A stretch of DNA of 64,000 bases, taken from NCBI GenBank assembly GCA_029906195.1, contig JARWSJ010000001.1, positions 1,364,001 through 1,428,000 on the forward strand, in the 5' to 3' direction. A program made the position numbers and the translations under genes. Positions 18,819 through 28,043 of this stretch are shown here, piece by piece (the stretch's first letter is position 1; every line of letters starts with the position of its first letter). The notes below the pieces were generated by a model. The model had not been told where the DNA came from. It was given only the letters and a program-made list of their open reading frames with translations, and did not search any database. Source of the DNA: Chitinophagaceae bacterium 26-R-25 (GTDB lineage: Bacteria; Bacteroidota; Bacteroidia; Chitinophagales; Chitinophagaceae).

Positions 18819-20606
18819 ATGCGGCATGTCATCAAAAAACAGATAATTGACATAAGGACAAGCAACAGGCAAAATGCTTTTCGCCTGCAGCACCTTATGA
18901 GTGCCCATTATTATAACGAAATAGTGGAGGCGCTGGAAGAAGTTTTTGATAAATGCTGTGGTGAGGACGAAACAATTGCTATTGATTTGTTGGAAGTAGA
19001 TTTTGGAACCGTTTCAGAAAATGACCTTGAAAAAACAAGATGGGATGAACTATTTCTCGCGAGATTTAAAACAACCCTATTGGAGCGTATTAAAGTATTT
19101 TCGGCGAACAAAAGCTTTACCGCACAAACAGCTACTTTTAGTGCTTACAAGCAGTGGTTGTTTTATATTCAACACGGGTATTTAAACTGGAATGCAACTG
19201 CAATAGATAAAACCTGGCTGAACAATGTATTGGAGGCACTCGCCACCGATTATAGCAGCGTTACGATTTTACGTGAATTCATTTTAAAAAATAATGCAGC
19301 TGCCAACCGAATCGTTGCGCAGCACGATACCGATTTTCTGGCAAGGCTCACCGAAACGCTTACGGCGCAACCACAAAAGAATCTTGCAAATTCTGTCAAA
19401 GAAATTTATGCAATTCTCGAAGTAGCTGCAAGTACAAACGATAAAGCAATCTCCCTCTCTGCATTTCTTCAAACTACAGGGGTGCAAATAATACGACTGG
19501 CGGCAACAGTCGCGCAATACCTTACAACAGAAAAGATTGTTACGGGACTGCTGCATAAATACATCACGAGCATTCCTGTTCAAAAGAAGAAACAACAACA
19601 ACTGCTTGCAAAGGCAGATACTACCAAAGCCCTTCTACGGGAGTTTATGGAAAAGAAGATGGTGGTGGAAACGCAAGACTCATCGTTGGTTTCAGGAAAA
19701 GAAAAATCTGAAAAAAAAGAAAAAGACAACGGAGGTTATCATAGCAAAACGGTAGACAACAATTCCGAGAAAGGAACAATTGAACCAGGTAAGAACAGGA
19801 CAGATGTAAAAAGGGAAAACGAGCCACTTGCAAAACCGTCACTACCTGTAGTTGCGAACGAGCCAAAGCCCGCATTATCCGCGCCGAAGGATGCAACAGA
19901 TAAAAAGATTGACAAGAAAAATAGTGTTAAAGACTCAGACTCAGACAAACAACAACTAAAAAACAAAAAGCCGGGTAAACAAAATGAAGAGACTGTCGAA
20001 TCGCTGTTCAAAGAAAGCGAAGGACTGACAAGTAGTGTCTTGATGGAAACCAGCAATGACAATTCACTGGCAGATACAATCTATAATGATACAATACCGG
20101 AAGAGGGAATATTCATTAAAAATGCAGGCATTGTGCTAGTGCATCCGTTTTTAAAATCATTGTTTAAAAGACTGCAATGGATAGAAGATGGCTACTTTGT
20201 AAACACCACCGCTCAGTTGAAAGCCATTTTCATGTTGCATTACCTTGCCACCGGTGAAACTTCTGCGCCAGAATATGAACTCGTTCTCTGCAAACATATT
20301 TGTGGCTATCCTGTTGCCGGGAACGTTCCGGCAGAAATGACTTTTTCTCCTGCTGAACTCGACGAAGCAAACGACATGCTAATTGCAATGATAGAGCAAT
20401 GGGATAAGTTGGGTAACACTTCTGTGGCAGGTTTGCGCGAAGGCTTTCTGCAGCGCAGGGGAAAACTGTTCGTGACAAATGATATACCGACTGTGCAGGT
20501 AGAAATGCATGGTATTGATATTTTATTAGATTATTTACCCTGGCATTTAAGCGTTGTACGACTGCCCTGGAGAAAAAATATACTAAGAGTAGAATGGAGA
20601 AAATGA
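18819..20606 (+). CDS. CIS tape-measure-type protein (CIS_TMP family)
   Basis: The 595-residue protein starts with MRHVIKKQIIDIRTSN and continues AFRLQHLMSAHYYNEIVEAL and then IAIDLLEVDFGTV, the recognised opening of the contractile injection system tape-measure family. Residues 1-260 are helical. Residues about 283-400 are a Lys/Glu/Ser low-complexity linker, probably disordered. The C-terminal 170 residues hold the conserved module (GIVLVHPFLKSLFKRLQWIE, then LKAIFMLHYLATG and the closing LPWHLSVVRLPWRKN). In the family model this protein sets tube length or chaperones the tube and baseplate. It begins 3 nt after the giant baseplate gene and ends 13 nt before a small membrane protein. Confidence 0.9.
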   Translation: MRHVIKKQIIDIRTSNRQNAFRLQHLMSAHYYNEIVEALEEVFDKCCGEDETIAIDLLEVDFGTVSENDLEKTRWDELFLARFKTTLLERIKVFSANKSFTAQTATFSAYKQWLFYIQHGYLNWNATAIDKTWLNNVLEALATDYSSVTILREFILKNNAAANRIVAQHDTDFLARLTETLTAQPQKNLANSVKEIYAILEVAASTNDKAISLSAFLQTTGVQIIRLAATVAQYLTTEKIVTGLLHKYITSIPVQKKKQQQLLAKADTTKALLREFMEKKMVVETQDSSLVSGKEKSEKKEKDNGGYHSKTVDNNSEKGTIEPGKNRTDVKRENEPLAKPSLPVVANEPKPALSAPKDATDKKIDKKNSVKDSDSDKQQLKNKKPGKQNEETVESLFKESEGLTSSVLMETSNDNSLADTIYNDTIPEEGIFIKNAGIVLVHPFLKSLFKRLQWIEDGYFVNTTAQLKAIFMLHYLATGETSAPEYELVLCKHICGYPVAGNVPAEMTFSPAELDEANDMLIAMIEQWDKLGNTSVAGLREGFLQRRGKLFVTNDIPTVQVEMHGIDILLDYLPWHLSVVRLPWRKNILRVEWRK

Positions 20607-20619
20607 ATAACGACTTGTA

Positions 20620-21051
20620 ATGGATATAGCCTTTCCAATATTGAACCTGGTTCTTGGCGCCTTCCTGGGTGTGGCGTTTAAGTATTGGTATGATTACAGG
20701 GGCATGGTGTACAAAGAATTGTGGGAGAAGAGATGTACAGCGTACAAGCGATTGTTTTCAATGACAGGTATTCTGCCGGACTACCCGGAAAAAGCAGAAG
20801 TAAGGTATCAACAGCTTTTTGAAAGAAGCAGGGAGATGAGCGATTGGTTCTTTGGAGAAGGAGGTTTGCTATGTTCAAAAGAAACGAGAAATAAATATTT
20901 CAAGGTTCAGGATAATATCAGCGAAGTATTACAAAACAAAAGCTTGAAAAGAACTGAAACGATAACGAAGGAGTATGACAGCATCAGAGATCTTATGAGT
21001 CAGTTACGAAGAGCAATGACAGATGATTTGATGTCGCGAAGTCGCATGTAG
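20620..21051 (+). CDS. Small membrane-anchored helical protein, unknown
   Basis: Unrecognised 143-residue protein. One hydrophobic N-terminal segment (about residues 4-22, IAFPILNLVLGAFLGVAF) would anchor it in the inner membrane. It is followed by about 120 polar, helical residues with many Arg and Lys and no catalytic motif. It starts 13 nt after the tape-measure-type gene and ends 40 nt before the large DUF4157 gene. Extracellular injection particles are assembled in the cytosol, so a membrane-tethered helper in the operon could hold particles at the membrane or take part in release. This is only a positional guess. Confidence 0.75.
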   Translation: MDIAFPILNLVLGAFLGVAFKYWYDYRGMVYKELWEKRCTAYKRLFSMTGILPDYPEKAEVRYQQLFERSREMSDWFFGEGGLLCSKETRNKYFKVQDNISEVLQNKSLKRTETITKEYDSIRDLMSQLRRAMTDDLMSRSRM

Positions 21052-21091
21052 TTTTTCAACAGGGCAATTCCCTGTGCAAAAAAATGATGGC

Positions 21092-24000
21092 ATGAAAACC
21101 GCCGAAGCCAAGCCCGCGGCAAAACAGGCCGCAAAATCTTCACAACCTTTTTTTAATAAGGCTGGGCAAGGCTTTTTTGCCAATGAATCAGCAAACGATA
21201 GTCAGTCTTTTTTTTCATCGCAAAAAAATTCCTTGTTAGGAACGAGGAACGGGGCTATTCAAACCAAAACGACAATAGGTGAACCCAACGATAAATACGA
21301 ACATGAAGCGGATGCCATGGCCGACAAGGTTGTACAACGCCTTACGCAAAACAAAACCAACGAGAAGTTAAAAAACGGAACCGTCAATCAACCCAAACCA
21401 TTTACGCCTGTAACTATTGCCAGCGCTCCTGCACAAAATGTGCAGGCAAAATGTGCATCCTGCGAACAGGAAGAAAAGCTGCAAAAGAAGGAAGAAGAAA
21501 TAGAAGAAAAAGGTGTTGCGAAAGACAAGCTTCAGAAGAAGCCAATGTTTGAAGGCAATCCTGAACCACCGGATGACAAGAATAATATTCAACGCAAATG
21601 TGCAGAATGTGAAAAGGAAGAGAAGCTGCAAAAGAAAGACGACGAGAAGAAAGATGAAAAGGAGTTGTTAAACGGCAAGGTGCAACGAAAACCAATATTT
21701 GAAAGCAATGCAGAACCTCTCGAAAGGAATATTCAACGCAAATTTGATAAAGATGAAAAAGAAGGAAAATTACAAAAGAAAGACACTGATAAAAAAGAGG
21801 AAAAAGACCTACAGAATGGCAAGCTTCAGAGAAAACCAATGTTTGAAAGAAGTGTAGACCAATCAAAAGAAAATATTCAACGCAACGCTGCTGAGTCCGA
21901 AAAAGAAAAAAATAAAAAGCTCCAGACAAAGTCCGAAGCCGCCTCTACGCAAACCGCTTCCTCCGCAATAGAAAGTAGTTTGAGCTCTTCAAAAGGAGGA
22001 GGCAATCCATTGCCTGAAGGCACACGCACAGAGATGGAAAATTCATTTGGATCAGATTTCTCGAATGTTCGCGTACACAACGACAGCACTGCGGTACAAA
22101 TGAGCAAAGATTTAAGTGCGCAGGCCTTCACCCACGGAAATGATATTTATTTTAATTCAGGGAAATATGATCCAAAATCCACGGCGGGCAAACATCTATT
22201 GGCGCATGAGTTAACGCATACGATTCAGCAAGGTGGTGGAGTGAGCAGAATGCTACAGCGAGTACCGGATCCCTCTCAAAATAACTCGTCTGAGTCGATA
22301 GACTTCACCAATAAAGTGATAAATATACCCGTAATTAATATTCCTCAAGCGAAACAAAGGGACGACAGTAATTTGATCGCGCCGCCTCTTGTTTATCCAG
22401 AAGGGTATAAGAGAAAAAATTCTTATAAGGACAAAGAGGATGAATCAAGCTCTAATCCGCAGCGGGAAGTATGGAAACAGGCGGTTGAAGGAGATGTTAA
22501 AAGTAAAGTTAATACAAAAGCAGACGAAGCAAAGGCCAAGAACGCATTTGACAAAAACACAGAATCGATTTACCTCAAACACAAGACCAATAAAAAAAAT
22601 CTGAAACTGATTGGTAAGGCTGAAACAATCACTGCTTCCTCAATTATACCAAATTGGTCAAGAGCAGGGAAGGCGTCAGCATTCGATGTAGATCATGTAA
22701 AGGAGCTACAGCTGGGCGGCGCCAATTATGCGACGAACATGGAACTATTGGATTTTTCCCATAATCGAGCAGCTGGAAATGCAGTCAAGAATGAAATCGA
22801 CGGAAAAATCTTGAATTATCTTGAAAGTGAAAAGAAAAAAAACTCGAAGGATTTTAACAATAGTGCCTTCCCAGTAAATACTGATAAAGCAAAAGAAAAG
22901 TTTTCTATTGCTTTCGGTAAACCTGCATTTACGATTGATCCAAAAGCATCGGGAAATGATCACTACTGGAGTCTAGCTTCAATTAAAAAAGGAGAGCAGC
23001 TCGATGGTTTCGAACCAATGCGCTCGGAAGAAATTAAAGCAGCGCAAGGGGAAAAAGGCAAGGAATTAATTTACACCTCACCTTCTGGAGGTGCGGCAAT
23101 CACCAAGAACGATTTCAAAAAGTTCAACCAGGGGAAAAATGTTGCACTTAGTGAACCTGTCTTTTTAGATCAAACCGGAAAAGCACCAGGTGCTGAAGTT
23201 GGTAGCTTTAATGCAGAATTTGACTTTTATGGAAGTGGACAAGAAAAGAAAAAATTCCGAATTCCTATTTTCCAAATGGAGGGTGTATTGTTTGGTGGGC
23301 ATATACCTCGCAGGGGCCAAAAAGGCAGCGGAGGATTGGAGCAGATACTAGTTGGGATTAGATTTCCAGGTATGAGTCCTGTTATAGTTGAACAGGCTGA
23401 TCTTTTACCGGAAAAAGGACTTCAAGTAAGGGGTAAAATAAAACCGACTTTAAAAATCATAGAAGGAATTGATGTCGATTTTTATATCGATGGTGACAAT
23501 TTCGGACTTAGTAAAACATTTTCTGCAGGTGAGATAAACGTTCCTCCTCCTTTTAAGATTAATGACGCATCGATCACCGTTTTTGCCGGGACTGATGGCT
23601 TTGGAGTAAGAGGAGATGTGCTATTTGAGATCGCCAAAATTGGTTCAGGAAAAATCTCGGGAACGGCAAAGACTGATGGGAAATTTGGTATCGTCGGACG
23701 CTTTGATTTCGATAAAAAATTATTTACTGGCGGAGCAAGCGTCACCGTCGAATATGATAGTGAAAAATTATGGAAAATACACGGAGAGCTTGGCATTGCT
23801 AAAGGCTCGGTTAAGGGAATAAAAAGCGGCAAAATAATCGTTGATTATGCCGACAATAAACTTACTGCGGAAGGAACTGCCATTCCTGAATTAAAAGCGG
23901 TAAAGGAAGTGACGCTAAAGATTGAAATGACCAAGGAACAATTCATGATTGAAGGTGGAATTAAACTTAATAAACTTCCGGGAATAAAATCAGGCGAGGG

Positions 24001-25084
24001 AACGTTAACAGTAATTAAAACCGGCGATGAATATGACTTCTCCGGAAAAGGAAAAATTCTTCCTGATATTCCAGGAGTCACTGCTGAACTTGATTTTAGT
24101 TTTCACAATGAGATTTTCGACGTTAATTCTACTGTTGCTTTCGAAAAGGGAAGATTGAAAGCAAACATGAAGGTGGGTATTACTAACACAGAGGTTAGTG
24201 CTGATGGAAAGCCTACCGGTAAAGCAACAGAGACGTTTAGAGTTTACGGAGGAGGAGATGCGCAACTGAAGATTACCGAAAAACTTATTGCTACAGCAGG
24301 TGTAAAATTCCTGGAAAATGGCGAAATCGAAGTGAAAGGAGGCATCAAGTTGCCCGACAAATTTGAAGTCGTGCCTTCACTTTTAAGCATTAAGGATAAG
24401 CCGATAGTGCCATTCCCGAAAATCAGCATTCCGTTGTTTGGAATTCCTTTAGGGGTGACCACCATAGGCCTTGAGGCAACAATACAACCAAAGCTGCTGG
24501 CAAATGTGCAAATTGGCCCCGGTAGCTTTACAAACGTTCAAGCCGAAATTACTTACAACCCGTCTAAGCCTGATGACATGACAATAACAGGCGGCGCAGA
24601 TTTCGAATTTATTGCAGAAGCGGGTATAACGGCTGGAGTAGATTTTGGAATTGGCGTAAGTGCAGGAGTGGCATCAGTAACAGGTGGTGTTAATCTGTCC
24701 GCATTCATTAAGGCTGCGGCCAAGCAACCTGTTTTCCATGCTGAACTCAAATACTCACCAAAAACGGGTTTTGAAATGAAGGGCAATGTGCAGGCAATTG
24801 TAAAAGCCATTCTTGGATTCAGCGGAAGCCTGTTCCTGGAAGCTAAGGTGGATGTACTGCTATTCTCAGCATCGAAGCGCTTCGATAAAGAGCTCTTCAA
24901 AAAAGAAATCGATACAGGACTGGACATTGGCTTTGAATTCCCATTCAGCTATAGCAACGGCCAGGCAAATCTAAGTTTCGATAACCTGAAATTCACTTAT
25001 CCAAAATTTGATGAAACTTTCTTAAACAATATTAAAAAACAGATGCTTGATCCGGTGAAAGATCAGGTTCTGGGCAAAAAATAA
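21092..25084 (+). CDS. eCIS DUF4157 protein with HNH-like core and long beta-rich C-terminus (candidate cargo)
   Basis: A 1330-residue protein from ATG 21092; the GTG at 21074 is less likely. Residues about 20-100 have the lead found in eCIS-associated DUF4157 proteins (IGEPNDKYEHEADAMADKVV). Four degenerate repeats of about 47 residues follow, each with QRK and a charged EKEEKLQKK core, the first two with CxxCE pairs. The DUF4157 domain comes next, with a zinc-protease-like HELTH at residues 372-376. Around residues 525-560 an HNH-like motif reads DVDHVKELQLGGANYATN followed by MELLDFSHNRAAGN, with D534/H535 and the later Asn and His residues as candidate metal ligands. The last 680 residues are repetitive beta strands. 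It may be a loaded effector or a processing protein. The nuclease call is inference from the motif. Confidence 0.85.
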   Translation: MKTAEAKPAAKQAAKSSQPFFNKAGQGFFANESANDSQSFFSSQKNSLLGTRNGAIQTKTTIGEPNDKYEHEADAMADKVVQRLTQNKTNEKLKNGTVNQPKPFTPVTIASAPAQNVQAKCASCEQEEKLQKKEEEIEEKGVAKDKLQKKPMFEGNPEPPDDKNNIQRKCAECEKEEKLQKKDDEKKDEKELLNGKVQRKPIFESNAEPLERNIQRKFDKDEKEGKLQKKDTDKKEEKDLQNGKLQRKPMFERSVDQSKENIQRNAAESEKEKNKKLQTKSEAASTQTASSAIESSLSSSKGGGNPLPEGTRTEMENSFGSDFSNVRVHNDSTAVQMSKDLSAQAFTHGNDIYFNSGKYDPKSTAGKHLLAHELTHTIQQGGGVSRMLQRVPDPSQNNSSESIDFTNKVINIPVINIPQAKQRDDSNLIAPPLVYPEGYKRKNSYKDKEDESSSNPQREVWKQAVEGDVKSKVNTKADEAKAKNAFDKNTESIYLKHKTNKKNLKLIGKAETITASSIIPNWSRAGKASAFDVDHVKELQLGGANYATNMELLDFSHNRAAGNAVKNEIDGKILNYLESEKKKNSKDFNNSAFPVNTDKAKEKFSIAFGKPAFTIDPKASGNDHYWSLASIKKGEQLDGFEPMRSEEIKAAQGEKGKELIYTSPSGGAAITKNDFKKFNQGKNVALSEPVFLDQTGKAPGAEVGSFNAEFDFYGSGQEKKKFRIPIFQMEGVLFGGHIPRRGQKGSGGLEQILVGIRFPGMSPVIVEQADLLPEKGLQVRGKIKPTLKIIEGIDVDFYIDGDNFGLSKTFSAGEINVPPPFKINDASITVFAGTDGFGVRGDVLFEIAKIGSGKISGTAKTDGKFGIVGRFDFDKKLFTGGASVTVEYDSEKLWKIHGELGIAKGSVKGIKSGKIIVDYADNKLTAEGTAIPELKAVKEVTLKIEMTKEQFMIEGGIKLNKLPGIKSGEGTLTVIKTGDEYDFSGKGKILPDIPGVTAELDFSFHNEIFDVNSTVAFEKGRLKANMKVGITNTEVSADGKPTGKATETFRVYGGGDAQLKITEKLIATAGVKFLENGEIEVKGGIKLPDKFEVVPSLLSIKDKPIVPFPKISIPLFGIPLGVTTIGLEATIQPKLLANVQIGPGSFTNVQAEITYNPSKPDDMTITGGADFEFIAEAGITAGVDFGIGVSAGVASVTGGVNLSAFIKAAAKQPVFHAELKYSPKTGFEMKGNVQAIVKAILGFSGSLFLEAKVDVLLFSASKRFDKELFKKEIDTGLDIGFEFPFSYSNGQANLSFDNLKFTYPKFDETFLNNIKKQMLDPVKDQVLGKK

Positions 25085-25088
25085 AACA

Positions 25089-26069
25089 ATGGAAGATATT
25101 ACCACCTCTCAACTACTACGCGAAGGAAGTTCGTTGCACCTCGCGGGCAACTTCAACGAAGCTGAAAATAAATATCGTCAGGTTTTGGAAAAGAACGAAG
25201 ACAGCGCGGTTACGCACAACAATCTTGGATTTTTACTTGCGCAGCAAAATCAATTGCAACAGTCAGTAAATGAATATCTCCGTGCAATTGAAATTGATCC
25301 AGGGTATAGCACGGCCTACTCAAACCTTGGCCAGGCCTATATGGTAATGCATAGATGGGACGACGCAATAGAGGCTCTTCTTAACGCGATATCATTAAAC
25401 AATGACGACATTCATGCAAACGAAGGCCTCGCTAAACTGTATATGATCAAGGCGAATATGGATGGTGCGGAAATCTTCTATAGGAAAACTTATTCCTTAA
25501 ATCCACAAACCAAAATTCTATTAGATCTAGCGTATTGCTTACTGCTGCAACAAAAATGGACCGAAGTCCGCGAACTATTAATGTATGTCCCGACGAGCGA
25601 ACAAAACAGTTCTCAATTCTACAATCTGACCGGCTTGATTCAATTTGCTGCAAACAATTTCGGAGAAGCTATTTATTATTTCCGTCAGGCGTTAGGCTTG
25701 GAACCCGAAAACATAACCATCCGAAGCAGCCTGGCAGTATGCTTTCTAAAAACTGGTGATGATCGACTGGCTCTTTCAGAATTCAACAGGATAGTGATTT
25801 TAGACCCGGATAATATTGACGCTCTTAACAATCTTGCAGTACTTGAATTAGCTTCCAATGAAATCGAATCCTCTCTGAAACACCTTGAAGAAACACTTAT
25901 GAAAGATTCAAAAAACGTAAAAGCACAATATTATAAAGCGATAATCTATTTGCGACACGGTAAAAACGACGAAGCTTACGACTTGCTGAAAGTTGCTGCT
26001 TCTTCAGAAAACACGGACTATGCCAATGAGGCAAGTCGTCTACTGGCACCGCCTCTTGAAAAAACTTAG
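25089..26069 (+). CDS. Tetratricopeptide repeat (TPR) protein
   Basis: A 326-residue protein made of about eight TPR units. Clear ones read AVTHNNLGFLLAQQNQLQQS, AYSNLGQAYMVMHRWDDAIE, HANEGLAKLYMIKANMDGAE and ALNNLAVLELASNEIESS. There is no signal peptide, so it should act in the cytoplasm as a protein-binding scaffold. It begins 4 nt after the DUF4157-HNH-like gene, which strongly suggests co-translation and a direct partnership, for example as chaperone or loading factor for that large protein. The partner role is inferred from spacing. Confidence 0.9.
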   Translation: MEDITTSQLLREGSSLHLAGNFNEAENKYRQVLEKNEDSAVTHNNLGFLLAQQNQLQQSVNEYLRAIEIDPGYSTAYSNLGQAYMVMHRWDDAIEALLNAISLNNDDIHANEGLAKLYMIKANMDGAEIFYRKTYSLNPQTKILLDLAYCLLLQQKWTEVRELLMYVPTSEQNSSQFYNLTGLIQFAANNFGEAIYYFRQALGLEPENITIRSSLAVCFLKTGDDRLALSEFNRIVILDPDNIDALNNLAVLELASNEIESSLKHLEETLMKDSKNVKAQYYKAIIYLRHGKNDEAYDLLKVAASSENTDYANEASRLLAPPLEKT

Positions 26070-26118
26070 AAGAGTTACAAAAAAATAAGCGCTATCAAAT
26101 ACACCAACATTAACATCA

Positions 26119-26925
26119 ATGCCCATCATCTCACTCGCCATACAAAAAGGAGGCTCCGGTAAAACCACTACCACCATCAACCTCGCTGCTGCGTTGCAAC
26201 GCGAAGGAAGATCTGTTCTGTTGATCGATGCAGATACGCAGGCAAACCTTACGCAATCGCTTGGCATTATTGATGAGCCGGAAAGGAGTGTGTATACCGA
26301 ACTAAAAAAAGAAATAGCGGGCGAGAGCAGCGACCTGCAGCAAGTAATCGTGGAAACAAAGTCTGGACTTCATTTGGTTCCTTCTTCGCTGGAGCTTGCT
26401 GTGGCAGAGTTAGAGCTTGTAAGCGTATACGGAAGGGAGCAATTGTTTTCGTGGATGCTGGAACAATTGCGTAGCAGGTATGATTTTATTTTTATCGATT
26501 GTCCGCCGGCGTTTGGTATGCTTACCGTGAACGCGCTGGTTGCAAGCGATCATGTTATTATTCCATTGCAGGGAGAATTTTTGCCGATGAAAGGGGTACA
26601 AAGTTTTATCCATCATTTCCACGCCATAAAAAAGAAACTCAATCCAAAATTAAACCTGCTTGGATTTGTACTGATAAAATTTGACGAACGGATAAATATG
26701 AACCGCCAGATATGCGGGCAATTGGAAAGGGAGTTTGGCAGCAAAGTATTTCATACACACATTCGCAGCAATATTCAATTGGCAAAGGCACAGGAAGAAG
26801 GCCTGGATATTTTTAGTTTCGACAAACATGCTCACGGCGCTGATGACTACAAGGCTCTGGCGGAGGAGTTTTTAGAAAAACTTGAAACTGGAAAGGTCTC
26901 TTCAATCAAAGAGAATACTGAATGA
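26119..26925 (+). CDS. ParA/MinD-type ATPase in the eCIS operon
   Basis: The 268-residue protein is a ParA-family P-loop ATPase. The deviant Walker A is KGGSGKTTT at residues 10-18 with the signature Lys K10, followed by LLIDADTQANLTQSLG, then FIFIDCPPAFGMLT (Walker B) and the HVIIPLQGEFLPMKG segment. There is no parB, no parS-like cluster and no replication origin nearby, so a role in chromosome or plasmid segregation is unlikely here. ParA-type ATPases also position large protein assemblies on membranes or nucleoid, and the gene sits 49 nt after the TPR gene inside the eCIS block, so it may place or space injection particles. That function is inference. Confidence 0.92.
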   Translation: MPIISLAIQKGGSGKTTTTINLAAALQREGRSVLLIDADTQANLTQSLGIIDEPERSVYTELKKEIAGESSDLQQVIVETKSGLHLVPSSLELAVAELELVSVYGREQLFSWMLEQLRSRYDFIFIDCPPAFGMLTVNALVASDHVIIPLQGEFLPMKGVQSFIHHFHAIKKKLNPKLNLLGFVLIKFDERINMNRQICGQLEREFGSKVFHTHIRSNIQLAKAQEEGLDIFSFDKHAHGADDYKALAEEFLEKLETGKVSSIKENTE

Positions 26926-26973
26926 ATGTGAGAAAAAAGCTCGATCAAGAAATAATTGTCTAACCAAATTGTA

Positions 26974-27489
26974 ATGGCAGAACCGACTTTTATAGAGAAA
27001 TTAGTTACAAGTGAAATAGCTGGCAAAAATGCGGCCATACACGCCTATGATGGAATGATTTGGAAGGTAAGAAGCGGATTCCTAACGTTGATTTTTGCAG
27101 GCTGGAGTTTAATAATAAAGACAGCCATCGAAAACAATTCAGATATAATAGTCATTCTTCCATATGTTTTTATTCTTTCAGCTTTCTCACTGGCGCTTGC
27201 AATTGGAGGATATAAGATCGACAAGAACTATATCAAAAGAAAGTTTCGCATAATAAACGGTTTGAATGAACTTACACAACTGGCTGCTACAATAGACATT
27301 AATGCAAAAAATGAGCGGCAAAACGAAATGATTGAACACTTAAAAATCCTGGGCGATGCCGCCAATGACAAATACAAATCGAAAGCCTATGAGAATGAAT
27401 TGTTAGTAAGTAAAATTATTTACGTTACACCTTCCATTTTGATACTAGGTATGATAATTTATTACCAAATTAAATTTATAGAGCGATGA
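26974..27489 (+). CDS. Membrane protein with three predicted transmembrane segments, unknown
   Basis: Unrecognised. The ATG at 26974 gives 171 residues; an upstream TTG at 26956 is less likely. Hydrophobic segments lie at about residues 31-47, 54-77 and 150-166 (FLTLIFAGWSLIIK, IVILPYVFILSAFSLALAI, IIYVTPSILILGMIIYY). A polar helical domain of about 70 residues separates the second and third. It starts 48 nt after the ParA-type gene and overlaps the cupin gene by 4 nt (ATGA), a sign of translational coupling. With a ParA-type ATPase next door, a membrane partner or anchor is a reasonable guess. Confidence 0.78.
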   Translation: MAEPTFIEKLVTSEIAGKNAAIHAYDGMIWKVRSGFLTLIFAGWSLIIKTAIENNSDIIVILPYVFILSAFSLALAIGGYKIDKNYIKRKFRIINGLNELTQLAATIDINAKNERQNEMIEHLKILGDAANDKYKSKAYENELLVSKIIYVTPSILILGMIIYYQIKFIER

Positions 27490-27848
27490 GACCCGATGTC
27501 ATTCCTCAAGCCTCAACTGAATTCTTTACACCTGAAAGATGTTTTATCACTGAATTATTAAATACCAAAGACTTCAATTCGCTTTCTATTGCTAAAGCGA
27601 GAGTCAAAGCAGGTGTGACAACAATGTTGCACAAATTAAACGAAACGGATGAGATCTATTACATTCTATCGGGCCGGGGCGAAATGGAGGTAGCCGGTGA
27701 AAATGTGGGCATTGTTGTCGCGAATGACGTCGTATTTATCCCGCGGAATTCACCGCAAAGAATAAAAAATGTTAGCGATGAGGACCTGATATTTCTTTGT
27801 ATCTGTGCTCCTCGTTTCGAAGTTGAAAATTATATAGCAAACGAATAA
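27486..27848 (+). CDS. Small single-domain cupin protein
   Basis: The 120-residue protein is one cupin barrel. The two metal-site motifs are seen as TTMLHKLNETDEIYYILSGRG (motif 1, with the His and Glu that usually hold the metal) and the NSPQRIKNVSDED part of motif 2, where the usual His is replaced, so metal binding may be weak or absent. It overlaps the membrane-protein gene by 4 nt. Such small cupins can be enzymes or sugar or ligand sensors; nothing here identifies a substrate. It is the last gene before a 195-nt gap and may close the first eCIS transcript. Confidence 0.88.
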   Translation: MRPDVIPQASTEFFTPERCFITELLNTKDFNSLSIAKARVKAGVTTMLHKLNETDEIYYILSGRGEMEVAGENVGIVVANDVVFIPRNSPQRIKNVSDEDLIFLCICAPRFEVENYIANE

Positions 27849-28043
27849 AACCCTACGACTTTGCCGCTAAACTAAATTGACAAAATGATTCGTTAATCAA
27901 AGTGAATGAACTGCACATTTGTTGGTAAAATTTATTATCTTTTATGAATCCTTTTTCCCACCAACATAGATGATTGCATTATAGTCCGCATCCAGGTATA
28001 AGATCTTGTTTTTTAAAAGCCTTACAACCTATAAACTACGACT
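27849..28043. promoter_or_regulatory. Intergenic gap likely to hold a promoter for the second DUF4157 gene
   Basis: This is the longest gap inside the eCIS block (195 nt). It is AT-rich, and near 27937 it has a TATCTTTT stretch similar to the Bacteroidota -7 element (TAnnTTTG) with a TTTG about 14-18 nt upstream, shorter than the usual spacing. No terminator hairpin was found. The promoter call is weak. Confidence 0.3.

Noticed and set aside
26119-26925. Chromosome or plasmid partition locus
   Set aside because: No parB, no parS-like repeat cluster, no replication gene, and the gene lies inside an eCIS operon.
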